A DNA stretch of 35,285 nucleotides, taken from positions 1 through 35,285 of the forward strand of contig CAZHFN010000022.1 of NCBI GenBank assembly GCA_964531105.1, read 5' to 3'. Made by a program: the position numbers and the translations under genes. Numbering within the stretch: position 1 is the first letter of the stretch; each line of letters opens with the position of its first letter. Source of the DNA: UBA2256 sp964531105 (GTDB lineage: Bacteria > Spirochaetota > Spirochaetia > Treponematales > Rectinemataceae). Below, in pieces: positions 14,182-23,196 of this stretch. The notes beneath the pieces are model-generated. The model did not search any database and was not told where the DNA came from. It worked only from the letters and a program-made list of their open reading frames with translations.

Positions 14182-16530
14182 ATGAAGGTTAGTCAGGAAG
14201 TACAGGCCATTTTCAACGCGGCCTATAACGAGGCCAAGCTCCGCAATCATGAGTATCTTACTCCGGAGCATATTCTCTATGCGGGCCTTTCATTCGAAAA
14301 ACTTCGTCTGGTTATGGAAGGCTGCGATACCGACGTGGAACAGCTCAAGCGAGGCATAGAGGCTTACTTCGAGCAGAAGGTTCCCGTGGTTCGCTCCAGC
14401 GCCGAACCGGTGCAAACCTCCAGTTTCCAGGCGGTGATTGAACGTGCCGTCATGCAATCCCAAGCTTCGGGCAAGGAAGAAGTGGAGATATCCGATCTCA
14501 TTGTCTCACTCTACGATGAGGAAAGAACCTATGCCGGCTACTATATGCGCAAGCTGGGCATCAAGCGGCTTCAGCTTCTGGAAGTTCTTTCCCACGGTAT
14601 TGGAGAATCGGATAGCGAGGATTCGAGCATTCTGGAGGATTCCGAAGGGCGTCCGGACCTGGAAGGCAAGGACAAGCGCGGTCTAAAGCCAGGCCCTCTG
14701 GAGAGGTTTGCCACCGATCTTACCGCCATGGCCGCTTCAGGCAAACTAGAGCCGGTAATCGGCCGCGAGGCCGAGATTGAGCGCACAGTCCAGGTGCTCT
14801 GCCGCCGCCTCAAGAACAATCCTATCCATGTCGGCGAAGCGGGAGTGGGTAAAACTGCCATCACCGAGGGTTTAGCCCAGCGCATAGTCGCCGGTACGGT
14901 GCCTCCCCTTTTACGGGGTTATACTATCTACAGCCTGGATATGGGCTCGCTCCTAGCGGGCACCAAGTTCAGGGGGGATTTCGAGGAAAGAGTCAAGAAG
15001 GTGGTGGACACTCTTCTTAAAAAAGAAAAGGCCATACTTTTTATAGATGAGATACACACTATCGTAGGCGCCGGAGCTGTAACCGGCGGTTCCATGGATG
15101 CCTCCAACCTCTTAAAGCCAGCCCTCACCTCGGGCAAGCTGCGGTGCATCGGCTCCACGACCTACGATGAGTACAACAAGATTTTTGAAAAAGACAGGGC
15201 ACTGTCTCGGCGCTTCCAGAAGATAGATATCGCCGAGCCCAGCCAGCCCGAGACAGTGGAAATTCTCAAAGGTTTAAAGCCAAAATACGAAGAATTCCAT
15301 CGGGTGCACTTTTCCGACGATGCCCTAGAGGCAGCGGTGCGCCTATCGGCCCAGTTCATCACCGAACGCAAACTCCCAGACAAGGCTATCGATGTGATCG
15401 ATGAAGCCGGGGCCAGGGCGAGGATCAATGCATTCAAACTCGGGCAGGACGAGGAAGGCTCCCCATCGGGAGAGCTGATCGTCGATATAAAAGTACCGGA
15501 GATAGAGCTGGTGGTTGCCAAGATTGCCCGGATTCCCGAACGCTCGGTTTCCTCCTCGGAAAAGGAAAGGCTCTCGGGGCTGGAATTGACCCTGAAACAG
15601 GATGTGTTTGGCCAAGACAAGGCTATCGAAGCGGTGGTCAAGGCCGTAAAGCGCTCGCGGGCGGGATTCAGAGCCCCCGACAAGCCTGTGGCCAATTTCC
15701 TCTTTGTCGGACCCACCGGGGTGGGCAAGACGGAGTTAGCCCGGCAACTGGCCAAGCAGCTGGGAGTAACCCTCCATCGATTCGATATGAGCGAGTATCA
15801 GGAAAAGCACACGGTTTCCAGGCTCATCGGTTCTCCTCCCGGCTATGTCGGGTACGAGGAGGGAGGCCTTCTCACCGATGCGATACGCAAAAGCCCCCAT
15901 GCGGTGGTGCTGCTGGATGAGATAGAAAAAGCCCACCCGGATATCTACAATATTCTTCTCCAGATCATGGATTATGCCACGCTCACGGATAATCAGGGCA
16001 GAAAGGCCGATTTCCGCAATGTCATTCTTATTATGACCAGTAACGCCGGTGCCCGGGATGTGGGCAAGAATCTGATTGGCTTTGGCGACAGGACCTTGAG
16101 CAATTCGGCCCTGGATGAAGCGGTGGAGCGGGCTTTCACGCCCGAATTCAGGAACAGATTGGACGCGGTGGTCCATTTCGGCAATCTGCCCATAGATATA
16201 ATTGAGCGAATTGTTACAAAAGCCCTGGACGATTTCAACCTTCAGCTGGCCGAGAAAAAGGTCAAACTGGTAGCCCGTAAATCGGTAATCCAGTACCTGG
16301 CCGAGAAGGGTTACTCCAGAGAATTTGGAGCCCGTAATATCTCCCGGCTGGTGGAAGACAAGATAAAGTCCTTCTTTGTGGATGAAGTCCTCTTTGGGCG
16401 TCTTGAAAAGGGCGGCACGGCGGTGGCCGATATTGTTCAAGGCGAGATAGCCTTCAGCGTCGAGCCCTTGGAACTACCCCAAGATCTGTTATCCGAAGTG
16501 GCCAAGGAGCCCGCGGAAGTCCAGCCCTAG
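14182..16530 (+). CDS. clpA: ClpA, AAA+ unfoldase of the ClpAP protease
   Basis: A 782-residue Clp/Hsp100 ATPase that unfolds substrates and feeds them to ClpP. The N-domain covers about residues 1-140 (ClpS-binding), followed by an acidic linker (GESDSEDSSILEDSEG). AAA module 1 has Walker A GEAGVGKT (218-225) and Walker B ILFIDE. AAA module 2 has Walker A GPTGVGKT (510-517) and Walker B VVLLDE, with pore loop GYVGYEEGG. There is no coiled-coil M-domain between the modules, which separates ClpA from ClpB/ClpC. The ClpP-docking loop IGF is present at 632-634 (KNLIGFGD). It follows clpS after 3 bases and precedes aat by 2. No clpP is in the window. The call is secure. Confidence 0.96.
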   Translation: MKVSQEVQAIFNAAYNEAKLRNHEYLTPEHILYAGLSFEKLRLVMEGCDTDVEQLKRGIEAYFEQKVPVVRSSAEPVQTSSFQAVIERAVMQSQASGKEEVEISDLIVSLYDEERTYAGYYMRKLGIKRLQLLEVLSHGIGESDSEDSSILEDSEGRPDLEGKDKRGLKPGPLERFATDLTAMAASGKLEPVIGREAEIERTVQVLCRRLKNNPIHVGEAGVGKTAITEGLAQRIVAGTVPPLLRGYTIYSLDMGSLLAGTKFRGDFEERVKKVVDTLLKKEKAILFIDEIHTIVGAGAVTGGSMDASNLLKPALTSGKLRCIGSTTYDEYNKIFEKDRALSRRFQKIDIAEPSQPETVEILKGLKPKYEEFHRVHFSDDALEAAVRLSAQFITERKLPDKAIDVIDEAGARARINAFKLGQDEEGSPSGELIVDIKVPEIELVVAKIARIPERSVSSSEKERLSGLELTLKQDVFGQDKAIEAVVKAVKRSRAGFRAPDKPVANFLFVGPTGVGKTELARQLAKQLGVTLHRFDMSEYQEKHTVSRLIGSPPGYVGYEEGGLLTDAIRKSPHAVVLLDEIEKAHPDIYNILLQIMDYATLTDNQGRKADFRNVILIMTSNAGARDVGKNLIGFGDRTLSNSALDEAVERAFTPEFRNRLDAVVHFGNLPIDIIERIVTKALDDFNLQLAEKKVKLVARKSVIQYLAEKGYSREFGARNISRLVEDKIKSFFVDEVLFGRLEKGGTAVADIVQGEIAFSVEPLELPQDLLSEVAKEPAEVQP

Positions 16531-16532
16531 AT

Positions 16533-17264
16533 ATGATCCGTTTCCTGGAAAGGCTGGATTACTTGGGCGAGGACCGGCATTTTACATTTCCTCGCGTGGA
16601 TGGAGCATCTCCAGAAGGCATTGTCTGTGCCGGGGGGAATCTATCTCCCGGCATGCTTATCTCGGCATATAGGCAGGGAATTTTTCCATGGTACAGTGAG
16701 GATGAGCCTATTCTCTGGTGGAGTCCCAATCCCAGGTTTGCCGTCCTGCCCGAAACTCTCCATGTTTCGCGAAGTTCCCACAGGCTTTTACGCAAATCCG
16801 GCTTCGGGTTCAGCCTGGATAGAAGATTCAGACAGGTAATGGAAGCCTGCGCATTAGTTTCCAGACCCGGGCAGGATGGCACATGGATTCTTCCCGACAT
16901 GATAGAGGCGTATACGAGGCTGCACAGATTGGGTTACGCCCATTCGGTGGAAGTCTGGCTCGACGATGAACTCGCAGGTGGGCTTTATGGCGTGAGCCTG
17001 GGCTCGGCCTTTTTCGGCGAGTCCATGTTCAGCCTTGTATCCGGAGCCTCCAGGGCTGGCTTTCTCCACCTGGCGCTCTGCCTTTTCAGACGGGGTTTCA
17101 GCCTCATAGACAGCCAGGTGCACACTCTCTATCTGGAGACCATGGGAGGAGTGGATATTCCCCGGGGCAGTTATATGGCCAGGCTTGAAAAGGCCTTGAA
17201 GAACCCCGATTTACGGGGCGACTGGTCCAGCCTCTTTCCCGAATTCCCAGGTACCGAGGCGTAG
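16533..17264 (+). CDS. aat: Leucyl/phenylalanyl-tRNA--protein transferase
   Basis: A 243-residue Aat enzyme that transfers Leu or Phe from tRNA to the N-terminus of proteins starting with Lys or Arg, creating the degron recognised by ClpS. Family motifs are visible in order: GIFPWYSEDEPILWWSPNPR, GTWILPDMIEAY, AHSVEVWLDDELAGGLYG, AFFGESMFS, LIDSQVHTLYLETMGGVDIPR. The common ASK step reads GASRAG here, a conservative change. The ATG lies two bases after the clpA stop, so the three genes form one N-degron pathway operon: tagging, recognition and unfolding. The call is secure. Confidence 0.95.
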   Translation: MIRFLERLDYLGEDRHFTFPRVDGASPEGIVCAGGNLSPGMLISAYRQGIFPWYSEDEPILWWSPNPRFAVLPETLHVSRSSHRLLRKSGFGFSLDRRFRQVMEACALVSRPGQDGTWILPDMIEAYTRLHRLGYAHSVEVWLDDELAGGLYGVSLGSAFFGESMFSLVSGASRAGFLHLALCLFRRGFSLIDSQVHTLYLETMGGVDIPRGSYMARLEKALKNPDLRGDWSSLFPEFPGTEA

Positions 17265-17327
17265 AATGTTTTTATATTTTTCCATACAGTAGTAAGCAGT
17301 GCTGAGGATGGCAGGTTATCTAGAAAG

Positions 17328-19142
17328 ATGAAAATAATATTTGTGCAACTCCCGGTGCAGGATCCCGATGGCCAGGACGCTGTAGCCAATGTGCCTCTCG
17401 CAGCGGGCTATCTCGCAGCCTACGCCGAAGCTCAAGGCCTCCTGACCCGCTCCCAGTGGAGCATTCTAGACATGGACCTGGCCGCTCACGGCTCCGATTC
17501 GGCCATCATAGAGTCTCTGGCCGCTGCCGATGCCGACCTTGTCGCCTTCAGCCTCTATACCTGGAATTTGGAACGTAGTCTCTACATAGCAGGCAAGGCT
17601 AGGGAAAGATCTTTGCGCAGCCGGTTTATTGCCGGAGGCCCTGAAGTAGCCGATGGCATGCCTCTGATGGACAGATCGCCTTTCCACACCCTCGTACAGG
17701 GTGAAGGGGAGCTCGCCTTTGCTGAAATCCTAAGGGACATAGAGCAGCACCGCCCCTTGCGCAAGCTTTACAAGACCAAGGAACTCCTGGATCTATCCAC
17801 ACTGCCCAATCCCTACCTGGCAGGCACTCTCCCTATAATCAAGGACAAGCCTGTCCATGTGGAAACCGTGCGAGGATGTCCCTATCGCTGCGCCTATTGT
17901 TTCTACGGAAAGCAATACCCTGAACTGCGGAGATTCCCCGAAGATCGAGCTTTAAACCTGATACGCCAAGCCACGGTCGTAGGCGTTTCGGAAATTTATC
18001 TCATGGATCCTTCTTTCCAGTATGGCAGCCAGGTGCCTGCGATGCTTAAAGACTTCGCCGTAGCCAATACAGCAGCTATTCCCATCCATGCCGAACTGAG
18101 GCTGGATACGCTGACCGAGGAATTCGGATCCCTTCTCAAGTCCGCCGGCGTGGCGTCCATCGAGGCAGGGCTCCAGAGCACGAACCCCAAGGCCTTGGAA
18201 GCGGTGAACAGGAAAATGGACCGGGATGGTTTTGCACGGGGTGCCGAAATACTCCAGAAGCAACGCATCCAGGTTAAGACCGGACTCATCCTCGGTCTGC
18301 CCTTCGATGGCTATGAGCAGGTTATAGATACTTTCGATTTCCTAGGCATGCATGGACTGGGGCAGGAAGCCGAACTCTATCCTCTCTCCTTTCTACCGGG
18401 CACCGACGCCAGGGAGAGGGCTGACGAGTGGCGTATGTCCAGGATGGAGCTTCCCCCCTACTGGGTTACCAGCAACGACTGGATTTCAGGCGATGATATG
18501 GTCGATGCCATCTCGGCCTTTGAGGAGAGCTTCGATGTGGAGTGGGCCTCGCCTCCTGCACCCCATTTTACCCAGGAAATTAAAGGCTTCAGAGCTTTCA
18601 TCGACACGCGAAAGCTGGAGAATATCGACTGGATGCGTCTTAATCCGGCCAAGCTTGCTTCTTCACTTACGCTTTTAGCCGACGCCGATGATCCGGAGAG
18701 TCTTTCCAGGCTGGTGAGGGCGGCCAGGGATTTGCGAAGGGATAATCCCTACACTATCTACCAGCTCGTGCTCACCAGCGAAACCAGGATTCCTTCCGAA
18801 CGCCTGGTGGAACGCATCCAGGATGCGTTTCTCTACCCTGACCACTATTATGAACTGTCCCACTTTCTCTCCCCCGATCCCCAGGAAGGCTATCAGACAC
18901 GAATGTTCTTCGCCACGAAAAATTTTTCCCTGGCCTACAGGGCGATCGAGGAAGCACAGGATCTGGAGACAATGATCGTCATCTCAGGCAAGGGCGGGTA
19001 CAACGCCGACAGGCTGTACGAACTTCTGCCCTATGTCGTCTTCGACAGGGAGAAGATTCCCTTCGACAGGCTGTATCAGCTTCTTGGCCTCTATGCCGAC
19101 TTTCCCCATATGCTGATCGAGGCTCCCGAAGACTTGTTCTGA
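17328..19142 (+). CDS. B12-binding-type radical SAM protein
   Basis: A 604-residue protein. The N-terminal 140 residues form a Rossmann-like B12-binding-type domain (PLAAGYLAAYAE, then DLVAFSLYTWN, FIAGGPEV and VQGEGELAF). The radical SAM core follows with the cluster motif CPYRCAYC (Cys184, Cys188, Cys191) and later IEAGLQSTNPKALEAVNRK, VKTGLILGLPFDG and LYPLSFLPGTD. The last roughly 200 residues (from about 395) form an extra domain I cannot name with confidence; a DUF4080-type tail is possible. No DxHxxG motif is seen in the N-terminal domain, which is common in this group. It lies 64 bases after aat on the same strand. Reaction and substrate are unknown; methylation or ring/thioether chemistry are typical of relatives. 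Confidence 0.85.
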   Translation: MKIIFVQLPVQDPDGQDAVANVPLAAGYLAAYAEAQGLLTRSQWSILDMDLAAHGSDSAIIESLAAADADLVAFSLYTWNLERSLYIAGKARERSLRSRFIAGGPEVADGMPLMDRSPFHTLVQGEGELAFAEILRDIEQHRPLRKLYKTKELLDLSTLPNPYLAGTLPIIKDKPVHVETVRGCPYRCAYCFYGKQYPELRRFPEDRALNLIRQATVVGVSEIYLMDPSFQYGSQVPAMLKDFAVANTAAIPIHAELRLDTLTEEFGSLLKSAGVASIEAGLQSTNPKALEAVNRKMDRDGFARGAEILQKQRIQVKTGLILGLPFDGYEQVIDTFDFLGMHGLGQEAELYPLSFLPGTDARERADEWRMSRMELPPYWVTSNDWISGDDMVDAISAFEESFDVEWASPPAPHFTQEIKGFRAFIDTRKLENIDWMRLNPAKLASSLTLLADADDPESLSRLVRAARDLRRDNPYTIYQLVLTSETRIPSERLVERIQDAFLYPDHYYELSHFLSPDPQEGYQTRMFFATKNFSLAYRAIEEAQDLETMIVISGKGGYNADRLYELLPYVVFDREKIPFDRLYQLLGLYADFPHMLIEAPEDLF

Positions 19143-19167
19143 AAAACCGGAAGCCTCGGCCAATATT

Positions 19168-20145
19168 TCAGTACATGGCTTCCAGATCGGCCTTGGAGGC
19201 GCAATCTCCGATATTCAGGTACTCCCGTATATTGGCTATGGTCTGCACCACTGCCCGAGCCGTAGCCTGATGGGTGGAGCCCCCGACATGAGGGGATAGA
19301 ATAACGTTGGGCAATTTGTGGATGGGATAGCGGGAGGGATCTCCCTTCCGGCCGCTCTGGGGATAGGTGTACCAGGCATCGATTCCAGCCCCAAGAAGTA
19401 TTCCATCCTTGAGGGCGAGATACAGGCCCTCTTCGTCCACAATGGATCCTCTGCCCACGTTTACCAGGAATTTACCTTTCATGCCCGCCAAAAGCTCCCT
19501 GGAAAGCAGTCCATCCGTAAGTTTTGTGGCAGGAAGGGTGACAAAAACCAGTTCTGCATCGGCCAGGGCTGTCTGTAGATCCGGGATAACCCTGTCGAAG
19601 CCTTCTGGTACTGCCAAACCCTGGCGCCTTCTCCAGCCCGAGACTTCGCAGGAAAAGGCCTTGAGCAGCTTGGCCAGGGCTTGCCCTACTGCGCCGGTGC
19701 CCAAAATGAGGCAGCGCTTTCCGTAGATGCTGTTCCAGTTATCCTCAGCTCCAGCCTTGACCCAAAATCCGTGCCAAAGGCCTTCACTCAAATCATTATG
19801 GTATTCCACAATCCTGCCGTAGAATGCCAGTGCAAGGGCCAGAGCGCGCTCGGCCACGTCGAATGCGTTGGCATGTACGTTGAAAACCTTGACTCTCCTT
19901 GTATTGAGTTCTGCCAGGGGCAGGTGGTTTATGCCCGTAAAGGACTGGAAAATGCCCTTAAGCTTTGGACTGGCGAGATAACACTCTTTTGGCAGGTTTC
20001 CGGCCAGCATAAGATCGAGTTGGGCGGTTTCGGGGGAGTCGGGTTTTAACCCTAATGAAAAATGATGTCCGGGAAACTCTTCCGAGAGGGCCTTAAGTTT
20101 AGCGTCCCATACAGAGTTGAGAGGCATGAAGGAACCGAAATGCAT
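19168..20145 (-). CDS. D-2-hydroxyacid dehydrogenase family protein with altered active site
   Basis: A 325-residue NAD-binding oxidoreductase. The dinucleotide-binding motif is GTGAVGQALAKLL (149-161). Catalytic Arg232 (NVGRGSIVDEEG) and His286 (LSPHVGGST) are present. The catalytic Glu, normally 29 residues after that Arg in the DVFxxEP motif, is Tyr261 here (GIDAWYTYP). The Arg-His-Glu triad is therefore incomplete, and the enzyme may use another mechanism or substrate. I chose the ATG at 20143-20145 because GGAGG lies 9 bases upstream; the in-frame ATG at 20169 has no ribosome site. It is convergent with the radical SAM gene and divergent from the ankyrin gene. Its upstream region holds a perfect 13-bp palindrome. 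Family is secure, substrate unknown. Confidence 0.85.
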   Translation of the reverse strand: MHFGSFMPLNSVWDAKLKALSEEFPGHHFSLGLKPDSPETAQLDLMLAGNLPKECYLASPKLKGIFQSFTGINHLPLAELNTRRVKVFNVHANAFDVAERALALALAFYGRIVEYHNDLSEGLWHGFWVKAGAEDNWNSIYGKRCLILGTGAVGQALAKLLKAFSCEVSGWRRRQGLAVPEGFDRVIPDLQTALADAELVFVTLPATKLTDGLLSRELLAGMKGKFLVNVGRGSIVDEEGLYLALKDGILLGAGIDAWYTYPQSGRKGDPSRYPIHKLPNVILSPHVGGSTHQATARAVVQTIANIREYLNIGDCASKADLEAMY

Positions 20146-20173
20146 AGTTTTCAACCTCCGTTCATACATATGA

Positions 20174-20186
20174 TTAGTGTCACTAA
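20174..20186. promoter_or_regulatory. Perfect palindrome, candidate operator
   Basis: TTAGTG-T-CACTAA is a perfect 6+1+6 palindrome located 28 bases upstream of the dehydrogenase start. Its right arm overlaps a second short inverted repeat (CTAAG...CTTAG, 20183-20199). The size and symmetry suit a dimeric repressor of the TetR or GntR kind; no regulator gene is adjacent. Confidence 0.4.
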
Positions 20187-20253
20187 GCCTGCAACTTAGA
20201 AGTAAAGAGAGGATATCATATGGTCGTCACGTGTGGATAGAAATATAACAGAC

Positions 20254-20282
20254 TTGGAAAGGCAGTAGGGAAAAAATGTGAT
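20254..20282 (+). promoter_or_regulatory. Possible promoter of the ankyrin lipoprotein
   Basis: TTGGAA (20254-20259) and TGTGAT (20277-20282) are separated by 17 bases; each matches 4 of 6 consensus positions. The leader would be about 90 bases. It is the best-spaced candidate in the 233-base divergent region but is not strong. Confidence 0.28.
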
Positions 20283-20378
20283 ATAGATTAGCAAAGGGAT
20301 TTTCTGCCGGTCCTATCCTGCCGATACATATAAGAAGAAATCCCGGCCCATATGCGCAATCCAATGAGAGGTGCACGA

Positions 20379-23165
20379 ATGAGAGAGACTGATAGGCGTC
20401 GACTACTAAGCTTCTTGGCTACGCTGGCAATGCTTTTACTGGCCAGCGCCTGCGCGAGTGCCCCTCCGCAACAGGAAACGAACCTCACCAATCTAGTGAT
20501 CGCCGGCGATGTAAACGCTATAAAGAAATTCTATGCCAATCAGGAACAGCTGAATCAGCGAGATGCCCAAGGGCTCTATCCCCTTCATTACGCGGTACAG
20601 CGCGGGGACGTACAGATCGCAGAAATACTTATGGTTCTGGGCGCCAAACCCGACCTTCCCGACCCTGCCGGCAAGACACCTCTTCGCTATGCCATAGACC
20701 GCAACCAGCCCGCCATGGCTACCATGCTAGTTGGGCGCCAAGCCAATCCCTTTATAGCCGATGCTTCGGGGGCTACCCCTGCGGAAGCCGCCCTCATGGC
20801 TGGCCCAGATATGCTTAAGGCGGTTTTCAATGCCAACAATATCAATGCTTCCGGCCAGGATGGGCGCACTGTCCTTCACATGGCTTCGGATAAGCTCATG
20901 GCCAACGAAGTAGGAGTCCTCTTAGACCTGGGCGCCTCTGTGCAGACCAAGGACAGGGCTGATAGGACGGCCTTGGATCTCGCCCTTCTCTTTCCCGACC
21001 GCAAGGAAGCGGCCATCATTGCTGAAAAGCTAATTCTCAAGGGCGCAAGCCCTTCCTTCCCTGAATTTGCATGGTTTGCCACCACGGTTCGTTCCACGGA
21101 CTTCAACACGGTGCGATTCGGCAATGGCAATACGCCCCTCCACGAAGCTATTTCCCGGTTTCAGCTGGGTTTTGCCGATTTTCTCCTCGCTCGAGGCCTG
21201 ACCCCCAATATCAAGAACGTCAGCGGCGACGCTCCCCTGCACAGCACAATGCGAATGGGCTGGTACGCGGGCGCCGAACTCTTGCTCAAGAATGGCGCCG
21301 ATCCGGATATCAGGGATGGCAAGAGCAATACCTCACTTCATCTGGCCTCGCCTGCCTCTGTCCGACTCGATATGACCAAACTCCTTCTCAAGTACAAGGC
21401 CGACCCATCTCTCAAGGATCTGGAGGGTAACACCGCTCTTCATAAGGCCGTGAAGCTTGCCTATGAGCCACTGATTGTGGAGGAACTCATAAGGGCTGGA
21501 ACCCCTGTCAACTCCGCCAACTTGGAAGGGGACACTCCCCTCATGATCTGCGTGAAGGCCGGCAACTACCAATACGCTGACGCCCTCATCACCGCCGGTT
21601 CCGATGTATTCCTGCGCAACCTGGCGGGAGAAAGCCCCCTCTCCATCGCGGTAAGCCGTGGCAGGGAAGCGGTGGACAAGATTGTGCTGCAATCCAATGT
21701 TAACAATCGCGACAACGTGGGCACCAGCGTGCTGGCCACCGCGGTGGGGATGAAAGGCTCTCCTGAGGTCATCGCCCTCATTCTCTCTAAGGGCGGCGAT
21801 CCCAATATTCGAAACAACTCGGGTGACAATGCGCTCCATGTGGCCGTCCGCCTCAACCTGGCCCCGCAAGGCCTGCTCCTCCTTAATGCCAAGGCCGATA
21901 TCTTCGCCTCCAATGCCGCCAAAGACACTCCTGTGTTCCTCGCCCTGGCCGCCAAGGATGGACCATACGAATGGTTCTTCATTCCCTCGGTTATCACCGC
22001 CAGGGATTCCAACGGCGACACAGTGGGCCATCTAGCCGCCCGCAGGGACCTGGCCGATGGCCTGGATTACCTGCGCCAGAAGGGAGCGGATCTGGAAGCG
22101 GTGAACGCAGCCAAAGAAACCCTCCTCCATGCCGCGGTTAAGACAGACGCGGCCGAGGCTACTAGGTACTTGATATCGAATGGCGCGATCCTTTCAGCCA
22201 GAGACGGTAATGGTGATGCACCCCTCAACACCGCGGTGCTCTCGGGAGCCAAAACATGCCTCCAGGTACTGGTATTGTCAGGCGTAGATCTAGACGCCAG
22301 AAATTATACGGGTGAGGCTGCTCTTCACCAGGCCGTTCGCAAACAAAACCCGGAATTTGTCTCCTACCTCGTAGATCGCGGTGCTTCTCTGGAAGTGCGG
22401 GACAACAGAGGCTTCACCGTCCTGGCGGTAGCTGCCAGGGAAGCTCAGACTCCCATCGCCCAATATCTCCTGAAAGCGGGATCCTTTGTGGACGCCAGGG
22501 ATTACGCCGGCTCCACTCCATTGTACTTAGCGGTGGATTCGGGACAGTTGGATCTCATCCGCAGCCTGGTCCAGTCCGAAGCCGACATCCTGGCTAAAAA
22601 TGCAGCCGGCGATTCACCCCTTCTGTATTCTCTCAAGAAGGGATTAGCAGTAATGCGGGAAATTCTCGGAAACTCCTCCATGGACAGAGCCGATTCTGAG
22701 GGCAAAACACCACTACGTCATCTGGTCCAGGCCAGAGCTTCCATGGACATGCTCAAGCTTGCTCTCCAGACCGGGGCTGATCCCTCCAGCAGAGACAGAC
22801 TGGCCGACACACCCCTCCATGCGGCGGTTCAGCAGAAAGACCAGGAAACCGCAGCCCTTCTTCTCTCGGCGGGTGCCGATCCCTTCGCACCTAATCATCA
22901 GGGCATGAGCCCCATAGCCCTCATACTGGCCGACGGCTCTGAGGCTTCGCTGCGCAGCTTTGCAGGCGCCGCGGGGCTCGAAGCCAAGGATATAATGGGT
23001 GAGGGTTTCCTCCACTACGCAGTGCGCGCAGGCAAGGCCGATTCCGTCAAGCTGCTCCTGAGCATGGGAGCCAACAAGGATGCCAAGAACAACGCAGGTG
23101 AGTCAGCTCACGATGTAGCGAAGGCCAAGGGTCAGAGCTCGGTGCTTTCGGCATTCGGGGGCTGA
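20379..23165 (+). CDS. Very large ankyrin-repeat lipoprotein
   Basis: About 928 residues. The N-terminus has a basic region (RETDRRR), a hydrophobic stretch and a lipobox-like LASAC, so the mature protein should be anchored to a membrane by its Cys with the repeats in the periplasm or outside. The rest is an almost unbroken array of roughly 25 ankyrin repeats of about 33 residues, recognisable by repeated G-x-TPLHxA and LLxxGADxxxxD-type units (e.g. GLYPLHYAVQRGDV, GNTALHKAVKLAYE, ADTPLHAAVQQKDQE). The repeats are diverged, not recent copies. I chose the ATG at 20379 because GAGGT lies six bases upstream and it gives a normal signal peptide; ATGs at 20352 and 20364 are alternatives. It likely acts as a protein-binding scaffold; the partner is unknown. 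Confidence 0.88.
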   Translation: MRETDRRRLLSFLATLAMLLLASACASAPPQQETNLTNLVIAGDVNAIKKFYANQEQLNQRDAQGLYPLHYAVQRGDVQIAEILMVLGAKPDLPDPAGKTPLRYAIDRNQPAMATMLVGRQANPFIADASGATPAEAALMAGPDMLKAVFNANNINASGQDGRTVLHMASDKLMANEVGVLLDLGASVQTKDRADRTALDLALLFPDRKEAAIIAEKLILKGASPSFPEFAWFATTVRSTDFNTVRFGNGNTPLHEAISRFQLGFADFLLARGLTPNIKNVSGDAPLHSTMRMGWYAGAELLLKNGADPDIRDGKSNTSLHLASPASVRLDMTKLLLKYKADPSLKDLEGNTALHKAVKLAYEPLIVEELIRAGTPVNSANLEGDTPLMICVKAGNYQYADALITAGSDVFLRNLAGESPLSIAVSRGREAVDKIVLQSNVNNRDNVGTSVLATAVGMKGSPEVIALILSKGGDPNIRNNSGDNALHVAVRLNLAPQGLLLLNAKADIFASNAAKDTPVFLALAAKDGPYEWFFIPSVITARDSNGDTVGHLAARRDLADGLDYLRQKGADLEAVNAAKETLLHAAVKTDAAEATRYLISNGAILSARDGNGDAPLNTAVLSGAKTCLQVLVLSGVDLDARNYTGEAALHQAVRKQNPEFVSYLVDRGASLEVRDNRGFTVLAVAAREAQTPIAQYLLKAGSFVDARDYAGSTPLYLAVDSGQLDLIRSLVQSEADILAKNAAGDSPLLYSLKKGLAVMREILGNSSMDRADSEGKTPLRHLVQARASMDMLKLALQTGADPSSRDRLADTPLHAAVQQKDQETAALLLSAGADPFAPNHQGMSPIALILADGSEASLRSFAGAAGLEAKDIMGEGFLHYAVRAGKADSVKLLLSMGANKDAKNNAGESAHDVAKAKGQSSVLSAFGG

Positions 23166-23196
23166 AGAGGCATAGACAGCGAAGACACAATAAATC

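Noticed and set aside
20379..23165. Ankyrin array considered as a nucleotide-level repeat
   Set aside because: The repeats are conserved only at protein level; adjacent units are not near-identical in DNA, so no repeat element is listed.
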